Assembly (NCBI GenBank): GCA_035561355.1
Contig: DATMXS010000431.1
Span: forward strand, 1-12,424
Length of the DNA stretch: 12,424 nt
Direction: 5' to 3'
Origin: DATMXS01 sp035561355
Lineage (GTDB): Bacteria > Acidobacteriota > Terriglobia > Bryobacterales > Bryobacteraceae
Shown here piece after piece: positions 6,001 through 12,424 of the stretch (positions are counted from its first letter, which is position 1; each line of letters starts with the position of its first letter). The translations under genes and the position numbers were made by a program. A model generated the notes under the pieces. The model was not told the origin of the DNA and searched no databases. It worked only from the letters and a program-made list of their open reading frames with translations.

Positions 6001-6017
6001 AGCACGGGCCGTGCCAA
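6001..6017 (-). promoter_or_regulatory. rpoN-dependent: Sigma-54 (RpoN) promoter, -24/-12
   Basis: The minus strand reads TTGGCACGGCCCGTGCT. Against the known consensus YTGGCACGRNNNTTGCW it has a single mismatch (G for the first T of TTGC), and the essential -24 GG and -12 GC have the right spacing. On the plus strand the same near-palindrome lacks the GG, so the direction is leftwards. Expected transcription starts lie at about 5988-5992. Sigma-54 promoters need an ATP-hydrolysing activator bound upstream, so the transcript should be tightly conditional. Confidence 0.75.
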
Positions 6018-6073
6018 ATCCTAAGCCCTTGTAATATGGTCGAACTGGGGTGGAATGGGGGTATGTTGGACCG

Positions 6074-6131
6074 TTTTTTACACGATGCGCGAACCGGGCT
6101 GTAAAAAGGCTGCAATACCCGGTAAAAAAGG
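6074..6131 (-). promoter_or_regulatory. A-tract repeats, candidate activator-binding region
   Basis: TTTTTACA (6075-6082) and TGTAAAAA (6100-6107) are 8-bp inverted repeats, and GTAAAAAAGG at 6122-6131 repeats the second arm (GTAAAAAGG, 6101-6109) 21 bp further, two helical turns. An overlapping 6-bp inverted repeat ACCGGG/CCCGGT (6093-6098, 6118-6123) brackets the middle part. The sites lie about 85-140 bp upstream of the predicted sigma-54 start, where enhancer-binding proteins usually bind. They do not match the NtrC site consensus. The A-tracts could instead simply be bent DNA, or a remnant terminator of NDH-2. Confidence 0.35.
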
Positions 6132-6159
6132 ACGGTGCTGCCCGGAATATCGTTTGGCC

Positions 6160-7497
6160 TTAGGACATCCGGTCGCGCGCAGGCTGCAGACCGCGAGCGT
6201 CATGTTCTGCCGGCCTGTGGAACGGCAGCGGGCTGTCGCCTGTAATCAGGCGCGCGCGCCGGTTAAATGTGACGTAGAAGAAGGCCCACTGGATCAGCAC
6301 GAGCAACCTGTTCTGGAAGCCCACCAGGTACATCAGATGGACGAAGACCCAGGCCAGCCATGCCGGTAAACCGTCGAACTTCAGGCTGCCGACCTCGCCA
6401 ACGGCGCGCCCCCGGCCGATGGTCGCCAGATTCCCCTTATCGAAGTACCGGAATGGCCCGGGCGCGGCGCGCCCCTCGATCCGGGCGCGGATCACCTTTG
6501 AAACGTACTTGCCCTGCTGTATTGCCACAGGCGCGAGTCCCGGGAGCGGCTGATCAGAGCCGTGGGCGTAATGAGCGATGTCGCCGATTACGAAGAGTTC
6601 CGGGTGACCCGGCACAGAGCAATCCGGCGCGACAAGCACCCGGCCGCGTTCCAACTTCGCCCCGACGCGCTCCAGCACGCGGGTGAGGGGCGAAGACCTT
6701 ACTCCGGCGGCCCAGATTACCGTGCGGGCGTCGATCCGGTAGGGCTTACCGTCGGGCGTCTTCATGTCGGCGCCATCCCCATCGAGTTTTGTCACTCGGT
6801 ACTCCGTCAGTGTGCGCACCCCCAACTGAATCATGTCGCGTTCCGCCGCTTGCGAAAGCTTTGCCGGAAACTGCGGCAGAATTCGCGGCGCGCCCTCCAC
6901 CAGGAAGATCCGGGCTTCCTCGGGTCGAATCGAGCGGAAGTCGCCTTTCATCGAGTCATTTGCGATCTCGCCCAGGGCGCCGGCAAGTTCCACCCCGGTC
7001 GGTCCTCCGCCGACGATCACAAACGTGAGCCAGGCCTGCCGGGCAGCGGGGTCGGTCTCCCGCTCGGCGGCTTCAAACGCCACCAGCCACCGCCGCCGGA
7101 TCGCTGTTGCGTCCTCGATCGTTTTCAGCGGCGGTGCGAATGTCTCCCACGCGCCGTTCCCGAAATAGGACGGTTCCGAACCCGTCGCGATCACCAGCGT
7201 GTCGTACGGGATCTCGCCATCGGTGAGCAGCACTCGGCGGCCCTCGAAATCGATGTCCCGAGCCTCCGCCATCAGCACGTGGATGTTACAGCTCTTCCGG
7301 AATAGCGGGCGCAACGCCGCGGAAATGTCGCCAGGTGATAGGCTGCCCGTTGCCACCTGGTATAGAAGCGGCTGAAACAGGTGGTAATTCCGGCGGTCGA
7401 TCAGCGTGACTTCGGCTCCTGAACGCGCCAAGCCGCGGGCCGCGTTCAAGCCGCCGAACCCGCCTCCCAGGATGACAACCCGATGGCCGTTGCCCAT
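6160..7497 (-). CDS. ndh: Type II NADH:quinone oxidoreductase (NDH-2)
   Basis: This is a 445-residue membrane-associated flavoprotein of the usual NDH-2 length. It oxidises NADH and reduces quinone without pumping protons. The FAD motif GGGFGGL is at 11-17, the second (NADH) Rossmann motif GGGPTGVELA at 163-172, the FAD-ribose motif FVIGDIAHY at 302-310, and the quinone-site-like segment APVAIQQG at 322-329 (AQxAxQxG-like). WAAG at 262-265 is also typical. The C-terminal third has a strongly hydrophobic, amphipathic segment (about 380-412, WLAWVFVHLMYLVGF and following), which anchors NDH-2 to the inner face of the membrane. It starts 6 nt after the stop of the M50 protease gene and so is the second gene of that unit. 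Its C-terminus ends with a charged tail of about 25 residues. Confidence 0.93.
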   Translation of the reverse strand: MGNGHRVVILGGGFGGLNAARGLARSGAEVTLIDRRNYHLFQPLLYQVATGSLSPGDISAALRPLFRKSCNIHVLMAEARDIDFEGRRVLLTDGEIPYDTLVIATGSEPSYFGNGAWETFAPPLKTIEDATAIRRRWLVAFEAAERETDPAARQAWLTFVIVGGGPTGVELAGALGEIANDSMKGDFRSIRPEEARIFLVEGAPRILPQFPAKLSQAAERDMIQLGVRTLTEYRVTKLDGDGADMKTPDGKPYRIDARTVIWAAGVRSSPLTRVLERVGAKLERGRVLVAPDCSVPGHPELFVIGDIAHYAHGSDQPLPGLAPVAIQQGKYVSKVIRARIEGRAAPGPFRYFDKGNLATIGRGRAVGEVGSLKFDGLPAWLAWVFVHLMYLVGFQNRLLVLIQWAFFYVTFNRRARLITGDSPLPFHRPAEHDARGLQPARDRMS

Positions 7498-7503
7498 CGC
7501 CCG

Positions 7504-8646
7504 TCAGGCCACCTTCTGCATTTCGCTCTGGCCGGAAAGCGGCATGCCGACGCGCCGGAGCAACAGGAACTCTGAAAGGTTTTCCGCGGTCAGCAGACCC
7601 TGAAGCCGGTCCCCGTCCATGACGAGGACGCAGGAGCGGCCTTGCGAAAGCAACGACATCGCATCTGCCAGGTCGGTTCCTGATTCGACGCGCGGGAAGT
7701 CCCGGTCCATTATTCCCGCCACAAACGCATCCGGACCCGCGTGGGCGATTCCGCGGACGAGCGCGGTCCGGCCGAGCAAGCCGATGACGGACTCGCCGTG
7801 CATTACGGGAAAGTCCTGCTGTGTCGTGGCGAGCAGCAGAGCCGCTGCATCGCGGATGGTCTCGCCGTGGGCGAGAGTTCTGAAATCAGTGACCATGGCG
7901 GCACGGACCGGCATCCCCTGGGTCAGAATGCGCCCCTGCGCCATGGCAGCCTCCTGTGCTGCGCCCAGGTACACGAAGAACGCGATGAACACGAGGAAGA
8001 AGTTCATGATGAGCAGCCCATACAGGCCCATCAGAATGGCGAGCGCCTGGCCGGCGCGTGCGGCGATGCGGGTCGCCTGCTCCTGCGGCCTGCGGCGCGC
8101 GAGCAGTGATCTGAGGATACGTCCGCCGTCCATCGGAAACGCCGGAAGCAGGTTGAAAAGCGCGAGGATCAGGTTGCCGGCTGCAATCCGGTGCGGCAGC
8201 GTGTGATCCGATGCGATCGCGAGGGCCTGCAAGGGCAAGCCTGCCGCGCCGGTCGCCGCGAGATATCCAAACAGCAGCGCAGCAAGTACGATGTTGACTG
8301 CCGGGCCGGCGGAGGCGATCCAGAACTCCTCCCTCGGGCCGGGGTTGCGGTCCAGGCGAGCCACGCCGCCGATCGGGAACATCACGATCTCAACCGTGCG
8401 GACACCGTAGCGGCGCGCGACGAGAGCGTGCCCCAGCTCGTGCAGAATCACGGAGCCGAAGATGGCGCCGATGTAAACCACGTCCGCCCACATCGACTGT
8501 CCCGCAAATCCCACTGAGATCAGGAAGACGAACAACAGTACAAATGTGAAGTGCAGGCGGACCGGGATGCCAAACACCTTTATTGACAGGATTGATCCCG
8601 GAATGAACTGGTCTTGTTGTTCACGTGTTCGCGGCTCAGGCTGCAT
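7504..8646 (-). CDS. Site-2 protease family protein, M50 metalloprotease with two CBS domains
   Basis: This is a 380-residue intramembrane zinc protease of the M50B/SpoIVFB-like type. Zinc ligands His69 and His73 with catalytic Glu70 form HELGH in a membrane helix. The third ligand region is NLLPAFPMDGGR (165-176), with Asp173. GPREEFWIASAGPAVN (103-118) is the usual conserved segment before the next helix. About six hydrophobic segments cover 33-228. Two CBS domains follow (about 247-300 and 305-370), which in related proteins bind adenine nucleotides and could tune proteolysis to energy state. Likely substrates are membrane-bound regulators such as anti-sigma factors, but none is encoded nearby. 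The start at ATG 8646 is firm: GGGAGGGAGG lies five bases upstream. It precedes and is probably cotranscribed with NDH-2, which links the protease to respiration only by position. Confidence 0.93.
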   Translation of the reverse strand: MQPEPRTREQQDQFIPGSILSIKVFGIPVRLHFTFVLLFVFLISVGFAGQSMWADVVYIGAIFGSVILHELGHALVARRYGVRTVEIVMFPIGGVARLDRNPGPREEFWIASAGPAVNIVLAALLFGYLAATGAAGLPLQALAIASDHTLPHRIAAGNLILALFNLLPAFPMDGGRILRSLLARRRPQEQATRIAARAGQALAILMGLYGLLIMNFFLVFIAFFVYLGAAQEAAMAQGRILTQGMPVRAAMVTDFRTLAHGETIRDAAALLLATTQQDFPVMHGESVIGLLGRTALVRGIAHAGPDAFVAGIMDRDFPRVESGTDLADAMSLLSQGRSCVLVMDGDRLQGLLTAENLSEFLLLRRVGMPLSGQSEMQKVA

Positions 8647-8777
8647 CCAATCCTCCCTCCCTCACTACTACTAGTATGGACGACAGCGCAGCCGTAAATG
8701 ATTCAAACCGGTTATTGTGAAGGCGTGAAGAGGGCCGCCGTGCGCTGCCCGGCGCGGTGTTCGGAAGGGGATAGCTG
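8647..8777. promoter_or_regulatory. Divergent promoter region, protease / DNA ligase
   Basis: This 131-nt region must serve both the protease (leftward) and the DNA ligase (rightward). On the minus strand, TACTAG (8676-8671) with TTTACG (8698-8693) at 16-bp spacing is a weak -10/-35 pair. It overlaps the 8-bp palindrome TACTAGTA (8669-8676). A second palindrome, AACCGGTT (8706-8713), is immediately followed by TTATTGT on the plus strand, a possible -10 for the ligase. Neither promoter is strong, and the palindromes are short enough to be chance. Confidence 0.35.
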
Positions 8778-10385
8778 ATGGACGCGTTCGCGGAAACTGC
8801 CGCCCTCGTTGCCCAAAGCCCCGGGCGGCTGCGCAAAGTCGCCCTGGTTGCAGAGTACCTGCGCGGGCTCGACGACGCAGACCTGGCTCGCGCGGTGCGC
8901 TTTTTCTCGGGGGCGCCGCTCGCAACCGGCCCAGTCGGAGCGGGTTACGCGCGCATGGTGGATGCGGCGGCGGCCGTGAGCGCGCTGGGCGCGGATGAGG
9001 TCCGGCGCCGCATTCACGAGACAGGCGACATCGGCGAGGGAATCGCGGCAGTCCTCGAATGCAAAACAGCGGGGCTTCCCATGACGCTCGCCGAGGCGGA
9101 ATCGGCGTATCAGCAATTGCAATTGACCGGCCGCCAGGCCGAGAAGTTCGAGATCCTCCGGAAGTGCTTCGAACGGTATCGCCCCCTCACGCTGAAGTAC
9201 TTCATCAAAGTGATTTCCGGCGAACTGCGGATTGGTCTGCAGCGGAAGCAGGTGGAGGAAGCGGTAGCCGCGGCGACGGGGGTGGATCCCGTTGCGATCC
9301 GCGATGCGAGCAACCGCTCGGGCGATCTCGCCGCCGTCGCCATTGCCGCGCGGCAAGGCAGGCTCTCATCGATTGAGGCGCGGCTGTTTCATCCGATGGA
9401 CTTCATGCTCGCAAAGCCTGTGGAGTCGCTCGATGACATTGCCGATCCGGCCGCGTGGTCGATCGAAGACAAATACGACGGCATACGCGCGCAGGCCCAC
9501 GTGAGTGGCGGCCGGGTTGCGATCTTCACGCGAGGGTTGGGGGAGACGACGGCATCGTTCCCGGAACTGGAGAGCGCGTTGCGGGAACTTCCCGGGGCGT
9601 TGGCCCTTGACGGCGAGATTGTGGCGTGGCAGGACGGGCGCGCGCTGCACTTCAACGTGCTCCAGCAGCGGCTCGCGCGGAAGGTGGTCCCGCTGTTCAT
9701 CCCATTCGAGGCGCCGGTCGTGTTCATGGCATATGACCTCCTCTACCGTGACGGCCGTTTGCTGCTCGACTCCCCGCTCGAGGAGCGGCGCGCGGAACTC
9801 GAAGATGCCCTCCGGGGCAGGGAAGCGAGGCTGCCCCTGTCACCCCTTCACTCGGCGGCTTCGACAGCGGAAATCGCCGCTCTGTTCGACGCCGCGCGGG
9901 CGCGCGGCAATGAAGGGCTGGTGCTGAAGCGGCGCGGCACGCTATACGAATCCGGCCGCCGGAGCGGCGCGTGGGTGAAATGGAAACAGCCGTATGCCAC
10001 CCTCGATGTGGTCATCACGGCGGCGGAGCGCGGGCACGGCAAGCGCGCTTCTGTTCTCTCCGATTACACCTTCGCCGTCCGCACGGAAGACGGTTACCTG
10101 AATGTCGGCAAGGCATATTCGGGGTTGACCGACGTGGAGATCCGCGAACTGACGGAAATGCTGCAAGGCATGGTGATCGGCCACTACGGCCCGGTGCTGG
10201 CCGTGCGACCGGAGATCGTCCTCGAGGTCGCCTTCGACGCCATCCAGAAAAGCACGCGGCACAAAAGCGGTTACGCGATGCGCTTTCCGCGCATTGTGCG
10301 CTGGCGGCGCGATAAGCGTCCCGAAGATGTCGATACGCTTGACCGTGTACGCGAGTTGCACGACAGCCAGGGGAAACTAAGCTGA
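8778..10385 (+). CDS. lig: ATP-dependent DNA ligase
   Basis: This 535-residue enzyme joins DNA nicks using ATP. The N-terminal helical DNA-binding domain (about 1-200) is of the archaeal/LigB type, including FEILRKCFERYRPLTLKYF and ELRIGLQ. The adenylation domain carries motif I as EDKYDGIR with nucleophile Lys232, ALDGEIVAW (276-284), motif III-like FMAYDLLYRDG (316-326), motif IV EGLVLKR (379-385) and motif V WVKWK (399-403). The OB-fold domain follows (about 405-520), ending with FPRIVRWRRDK. All key residues are present, so it should be active. AAGGGG precedes ATG 8778 by seven bases. No Ku or LigD domains are nearby, so it looks like an accessory repair ligase beside the normal NAD-dependent LigA rather than an end-joining system. 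The penicillin-binding protein gene follows after 45 nt and is probably cotranscribed. Confidence 0.95.
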   Translation: MDAFAETAALVAQSPGRLRKVALVAEYLRGLDDADLARAVRFFSGAPLATGPVGAGYARMVDAAAAVSALGADEVRRRIHETGDIGEGIAAVLECKTAGLPMTLAEAESAYQQLQLTGRQAEKFEILRKCFERYRPLTLKYFIKVISGELRIGLQRKQVEEAVAAATGVDPVAIRDASNRSGDLAAVAIAARQGRLSSIEARLFHPMDFMLAKPVESLDDIADPAAWSIEDKYDGIRAQAHVSGGRVAIFTRGLGETTASFPELESALRELPGALALDGEIVAWQDGRALHFNVLQQRLARKVVPLFIPFEAPVVFMAYDLLYRDGRLLLDSPLEERRAELEDALRGREARLPLSPLHSAASTAEIAALFDAARARGNEGLVLKRRGTLYESGRRSGAWVKWKQPYATLDVVITAAERGHGKRASVLSDYTFAVRTEDGYLNVGKAYSGLTDVEIRELTEMLQGMVIGHYGPVLAVRPEIVLEVAFDAIQKSTRHKSGYAMRFPRIVRWRRDKRPEDVDTLDRVRELHDSQGKLS

Positions 10386-10430
10386 CGCAAAAGGCTGAGA
10401 TGATCGCATCCGCGTGCGAAGCTGAGATTA

Positions 10431-12424
10431 GTGCGGTCCAGGATCGTTGCGTTCTTCCGAAGGGTTTGGGCGGCGTTGCGCTCGGCTTGGCCGCCGCGCG
10501 CGGTGCTTGATTGGCAGCGTGCGGTGGTTTGGGCCGCTGCCGCTTTCGTCGGGGCGGTCGTCCTGGTCCACCTTTACGTCGTTTTCTGGGCGGTGCGGTA
10601 TGGGTTCGAAGTACACGGCCTGCACCGCGGCATCGGGGATACCGTTTTCTACGACGGTCGCGGAAAGCCCTGGTTCCCCATGGACGAGCAGCGCCGTGAT
10701 GTGCCGCTCGCTCGCATCTCGCCGCACATCCGCAGAGCCGTCGTCGCGGTCGAGGACCATCGCTTCTACAGCCACGGCGGGATCGATCCGATCGGCGTCG
10801 CGCGCGCCGTGTTCCTCAATGCGCGCGCCGGCCGCAGGACGCAGGGCGGCAGCACCATCACTCAGCAACTCGCGCGCACGCTGTTCCTGAGCAATGAGCG
10901 CACCTGGGCGCGCAAAGGCAAGGAAGCCATTGCCGCCCTTGTGCTCGAAACCCTGCTCACGAAGGACCAGATCCTCGAGTTCTATTTGAATCGAATCTAC
11001 TTGAGCGGCGGTGTTTACGGAGTCGAGAATATCGCGCGGCGGCTGCTCGGCAAACCCGCTTCCGACGTGAATCTCGCCGAGGCCGCGCTGATCGCCGGCG
11101 TCATCCGCGCGCCCTCGGCGCTTTCACCCTGGGACAATTACGATGGCGCACTCGCACGCAGCCGCGTGGTGCTCGCGCGCATGGAAGAGGAGAAATTCAT
11201 CACGCCGGAAATTCACCGCACGGCGCTCGGCATGCGGCCCGGCATACAGCCGCGGCGGAGCATCGCGTCGCGGCACGGATATGCGAAGGAGTACCTGCGC
11301 GGCCGCTTTCGCGACCAGTTCGATGGCGACCACCCGCCAAATTGGAAGGTTTACACGACCCTCCTTCCCGACTTTCAGGAGATGGCCGAGCGTGCGGTGG
11401 AGCGCAGTCTGGCGCGCCGTGCGCCCGGATTGCAGGCGGCGCTGGTGGCCTTGCGGCCCGATACCGGCGACATCATCGCGATGGTGGGCGGGCGCGACTA
11501 CTCGGACTCCCAATACAACCGCGCCGTACGCAGCCGCCGCCAACCCGGCTCCGCCTTCAAACCGTTCGTATACGCTGCCGCCCTCAGCCGCGGCTATTCG
11601 CCGGTATCGGTGCTTTCGGGGCTCGCAAGCATCCCCAGCCAGGGCAAAGAAGAGTGGATCCCGCGCAACGCGCATGAGAACGTACCCGACGAGTTGACCT
11701 TGCGCGCGGCGTTGCTCGAATCCGATAACCGCGCGGCAGTCCTGCTGCAACAGAAGATCAGCACGCGGCCCGTACTGCGCGTCGCGTACGATCTCGGCAT
11801 CCGCGAGCAGCCGGATGTGCCCTCTCTCGCACTCGGCAGCGGAGTTGTGACTCCGCTCCAATTGACGGCCGCGTACGCCGCGTTTCCAAACGGCGGCTTC
11901 GCCGTAGCGCCGCGCGGTATCGTCCGCGTCGTGGATGCCCAAGGCGACATCGCATTTGACCGCGAAGTCCGCCGCGAACAAGTGCTGACCCCCGAAGTGG
12001 CGTGGCAGATGACGTCGATGCTCACCGATGTGCTCGACCGCGGTACCGGGGCCTCCGCGCGGCAAATGGGTGTGACGTTCCCCGCGGCCGGCAAGACCGG
12101 CACGACAAACGAGTTCAGAGACGCGTGGTTTGTCGGTTACACAACGTCGCTTGTGGTCGGCGTATGGGTGGGGTACGACCAGCCGCAGCCGATCGGCCGC
12201 GAAGCGTTCGCCGCGCGAGTCGCACTCCCGATCTGGGCGGACTTCATGCGCTCCGCTTCGCGTGTTGCCCCGGCGCGGCCGTTCCGCGTGCCAGCGGGCA
12301 TGAAGGCCGAGCAACTTTGCCGCGTTTCCTACCTCCAGCCGATGGAGGATTGCCCGGTCTACACCGAATACTTCAAAGACGGCGACGATGTGCCCTCGCG
12401 TCTTTGTCCCGTCCACTCTGGCAT
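10431..12424 (+). CDS. Class A penicillin-binding protein (PBP1-type), C-terminus beyond window
   Basis: The frame is open from after TGA 10401-10403 to the right edge (664 codons visible, no stop). The first usable start is GTG 10431; there is no ATG until well inside the protein. A membrane anchor (about 31-54) follows a basic N-terminus. The glycosyltransferase 51 domain shows EDHRFY with catalytic Glu108, QGGSTITQQLARTLFL (138-153), and RKGKEA. The transpeptidase domain shows the SxxK nucleophile motif SAFK with Ser374 and Lys377, the second motif SDN (431-433), and KTGT (Lys555-Thr558). A Cys-containing tail (LCRVSYLQ.., DCPVYTEYF.., LCPVH) continues out of the window. It polymerises and crosslinks peptidoglycan on the outer face of the inner membrane. 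Only a weak ribosome site (GAG) precedes the GTG, so the start is the least certain part. The long open frame on the opposite strand (11124-12416) is a shadow. Confidence 0.93.
   Translation, partial: MRSRIVAFFRRVWAALRSAWPPRAVLDWQRAVVWAAAAFVGAVVLVHLYVVFWAVRYGFEVHGLHRGIGDTVFYDGRGKPWFPMDEQRRDVPLARISPHIRRAVVAVEDHRFYSHGGIDPIGVARAVFLNARAGRRTQGGSTITQQLARTLFLSNERTWARKGKEAIAALVLETLLTKDQILEFYLNRIYLSGGVYGVENIARRLLGKPASDVNLAEAALIAGVIRAPSALSPWDNYDGALARSRVVLARMEEEKFITPEIHRTALGMRPGIQPRRSIASRHGYAKEYLRGRFRDQFDGDHPPNWKVYTTLLPDFQEMAERAVERSLARRAPGLQAALVALRPDTGDIIAMVGGRDYSDSQYNRAVRSRRQPGSAFKPFVYAAALSRGYSPVSVLSGLASIPSQGKEEWIPRNAHENVPDELTLRAALLESDNRAAVLLQQKISTRPVLRVAYDLGIREQPDVPSLALGSGVVTPLQLTAAYAAFPNGGFAVAPRGIVRVVDAQGDIAFDREVRREQVLTPEVAWQMTSMLTDVLDRGTGASARQMGVTFPAAGKTGTTNEFRDAWFVGYTTSLVVGVWVGYDQPQPIGREAFAARVALPIWADFMRSASRVAPARPFRVPAGMKAEQLCRVSYLQPMEDCPVYTEYFKDGDDVPSRLCPVHSG

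Larger units (their letters stand above)
5806..6159. other. Protein-free region between deacylase and NDH-2 genes
   Basis: This gap of about 350 nt has no credible protein gene on either strand. It is noticeably richer in A/T than the flanking genes at 5970-6130, with several A-tracts. It contains the elements listed separately: a hairpin terminator, a predicted structured RNA, a sigma-54 promoter, and upstream A-tract repeats. All of them are oriented on or consistent with the minus strand. The NDH-2 gene stops at 6160-6162 without an obvious strong intrinsic terminator of its own. Confidence 0.7.

Noticed and set aside
6001..6016. Sigma-54 promoter on the plus strand, using the same near-palindrome
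   Set aside because: The plus strand reads TAGCACG, lacking the essential -24 GG, and would drive transcription antisense into NDH-2.
6562..7305. Plus-strand open frame of 247 codons
   Set aside because: It is antisense to the NDH-2 gene, which has all expected motifs.
11124..12416. Minus-strand open frame of 430 codons
   Set aside because: It lies opposite the penicillin-binding protein transpeptidase domain. Its composition (His/Arg-rich, no recognisable domain) is typical of an antisense frame in GC-rich DNA.
1..12424. CRISPR arrays, insertion sequences, tRNA and rRNA genes
   Set aside because: I looked for regular repeat-spacer patterns, transposase frames with terminal repeats, and tRNA-like cloverleaf ends and saw none. 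The only repeated DNA is within the zinc-ribbon gene and the short repeats noted.

Overview
The window is a GC-rich bacterial chromosome segment carrying ordinary housekeeping and envelope genes, with no mobile elements, tRNA, rRNA or CRISPR. High GC, the Shine-Dalgarno-rich gene starts, an NDH-2, an M50 site-2 protease with CBS domains, a class A penicillin-binding protein and several lineage-type hypothetical proteins suggest an Acidobacteriota member, perhaps the Solibacter/Bryobacter group. This taxon call is an inference from family composition, not from a marker gene.

Layout: (1) 1-2711, minus strand. A likely four-gene unit, transcribed right to left: two unrecognised proteins (one with a central membrane helix), a FabG-like short-chain dehydrogenase/reductase, and a protein with four zinc ribbons that runs off the left edge. 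(2) 2744-4449, plus strand. A secreted Asp-box (BNR-like) protein, then a translationally coupled pair of four-helix SMR/DMT transporter subunits that start at TTG and GTG and lack the drug-transporter glutamate. (3) 4458-5805. A class I SAM-dependent methyltransferase on the minus strand, divergent from a YbaK-type aminoacyl-tRNA deacylase on the plus strand. (4) 5806-6159. A protein-free gap of about 350 nt, described below. (5) 6160-8646, minus strand. A two-gene unit, M50 protease then NDH-2, separated by 6 nt. (6) 8778-12424, plus strand. An ATP-dependent DNA ligase followed 45 nt later by a class A penicillin-binding protein that is cut by the right edge.

The most interesting stretch is the gap at 5806-6159. 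On the minus strand it holds a near-consensus sigma-54 promoter (6001-6017). About 11 nt after its -12 element begins a stretch of about 167 nt with extensive long-range self-complementarity, and this ends in a perfect 11-bp GC-rich hairpin followed by a short U-run. The three parts share one strand and are correctly spaced, and no protein gene lies downstream on that strand before the oppositely oriented deacylase gene. I read this as an undescribed sigma-54-dependent small RNA. A-tract repeats 85-140 bp upstream are candidate activator-binding sites.

Two protein genes are open at the window edges: the zinc-ribbon gene (left edge) and the penicillin-binding protein (right edge). Both were read directly from the sequence. 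The start codons of the SMR subunits, the methyltransferase and the penicillin-binding protein were chosen from reading frame, ribosome-binding sites and family length.
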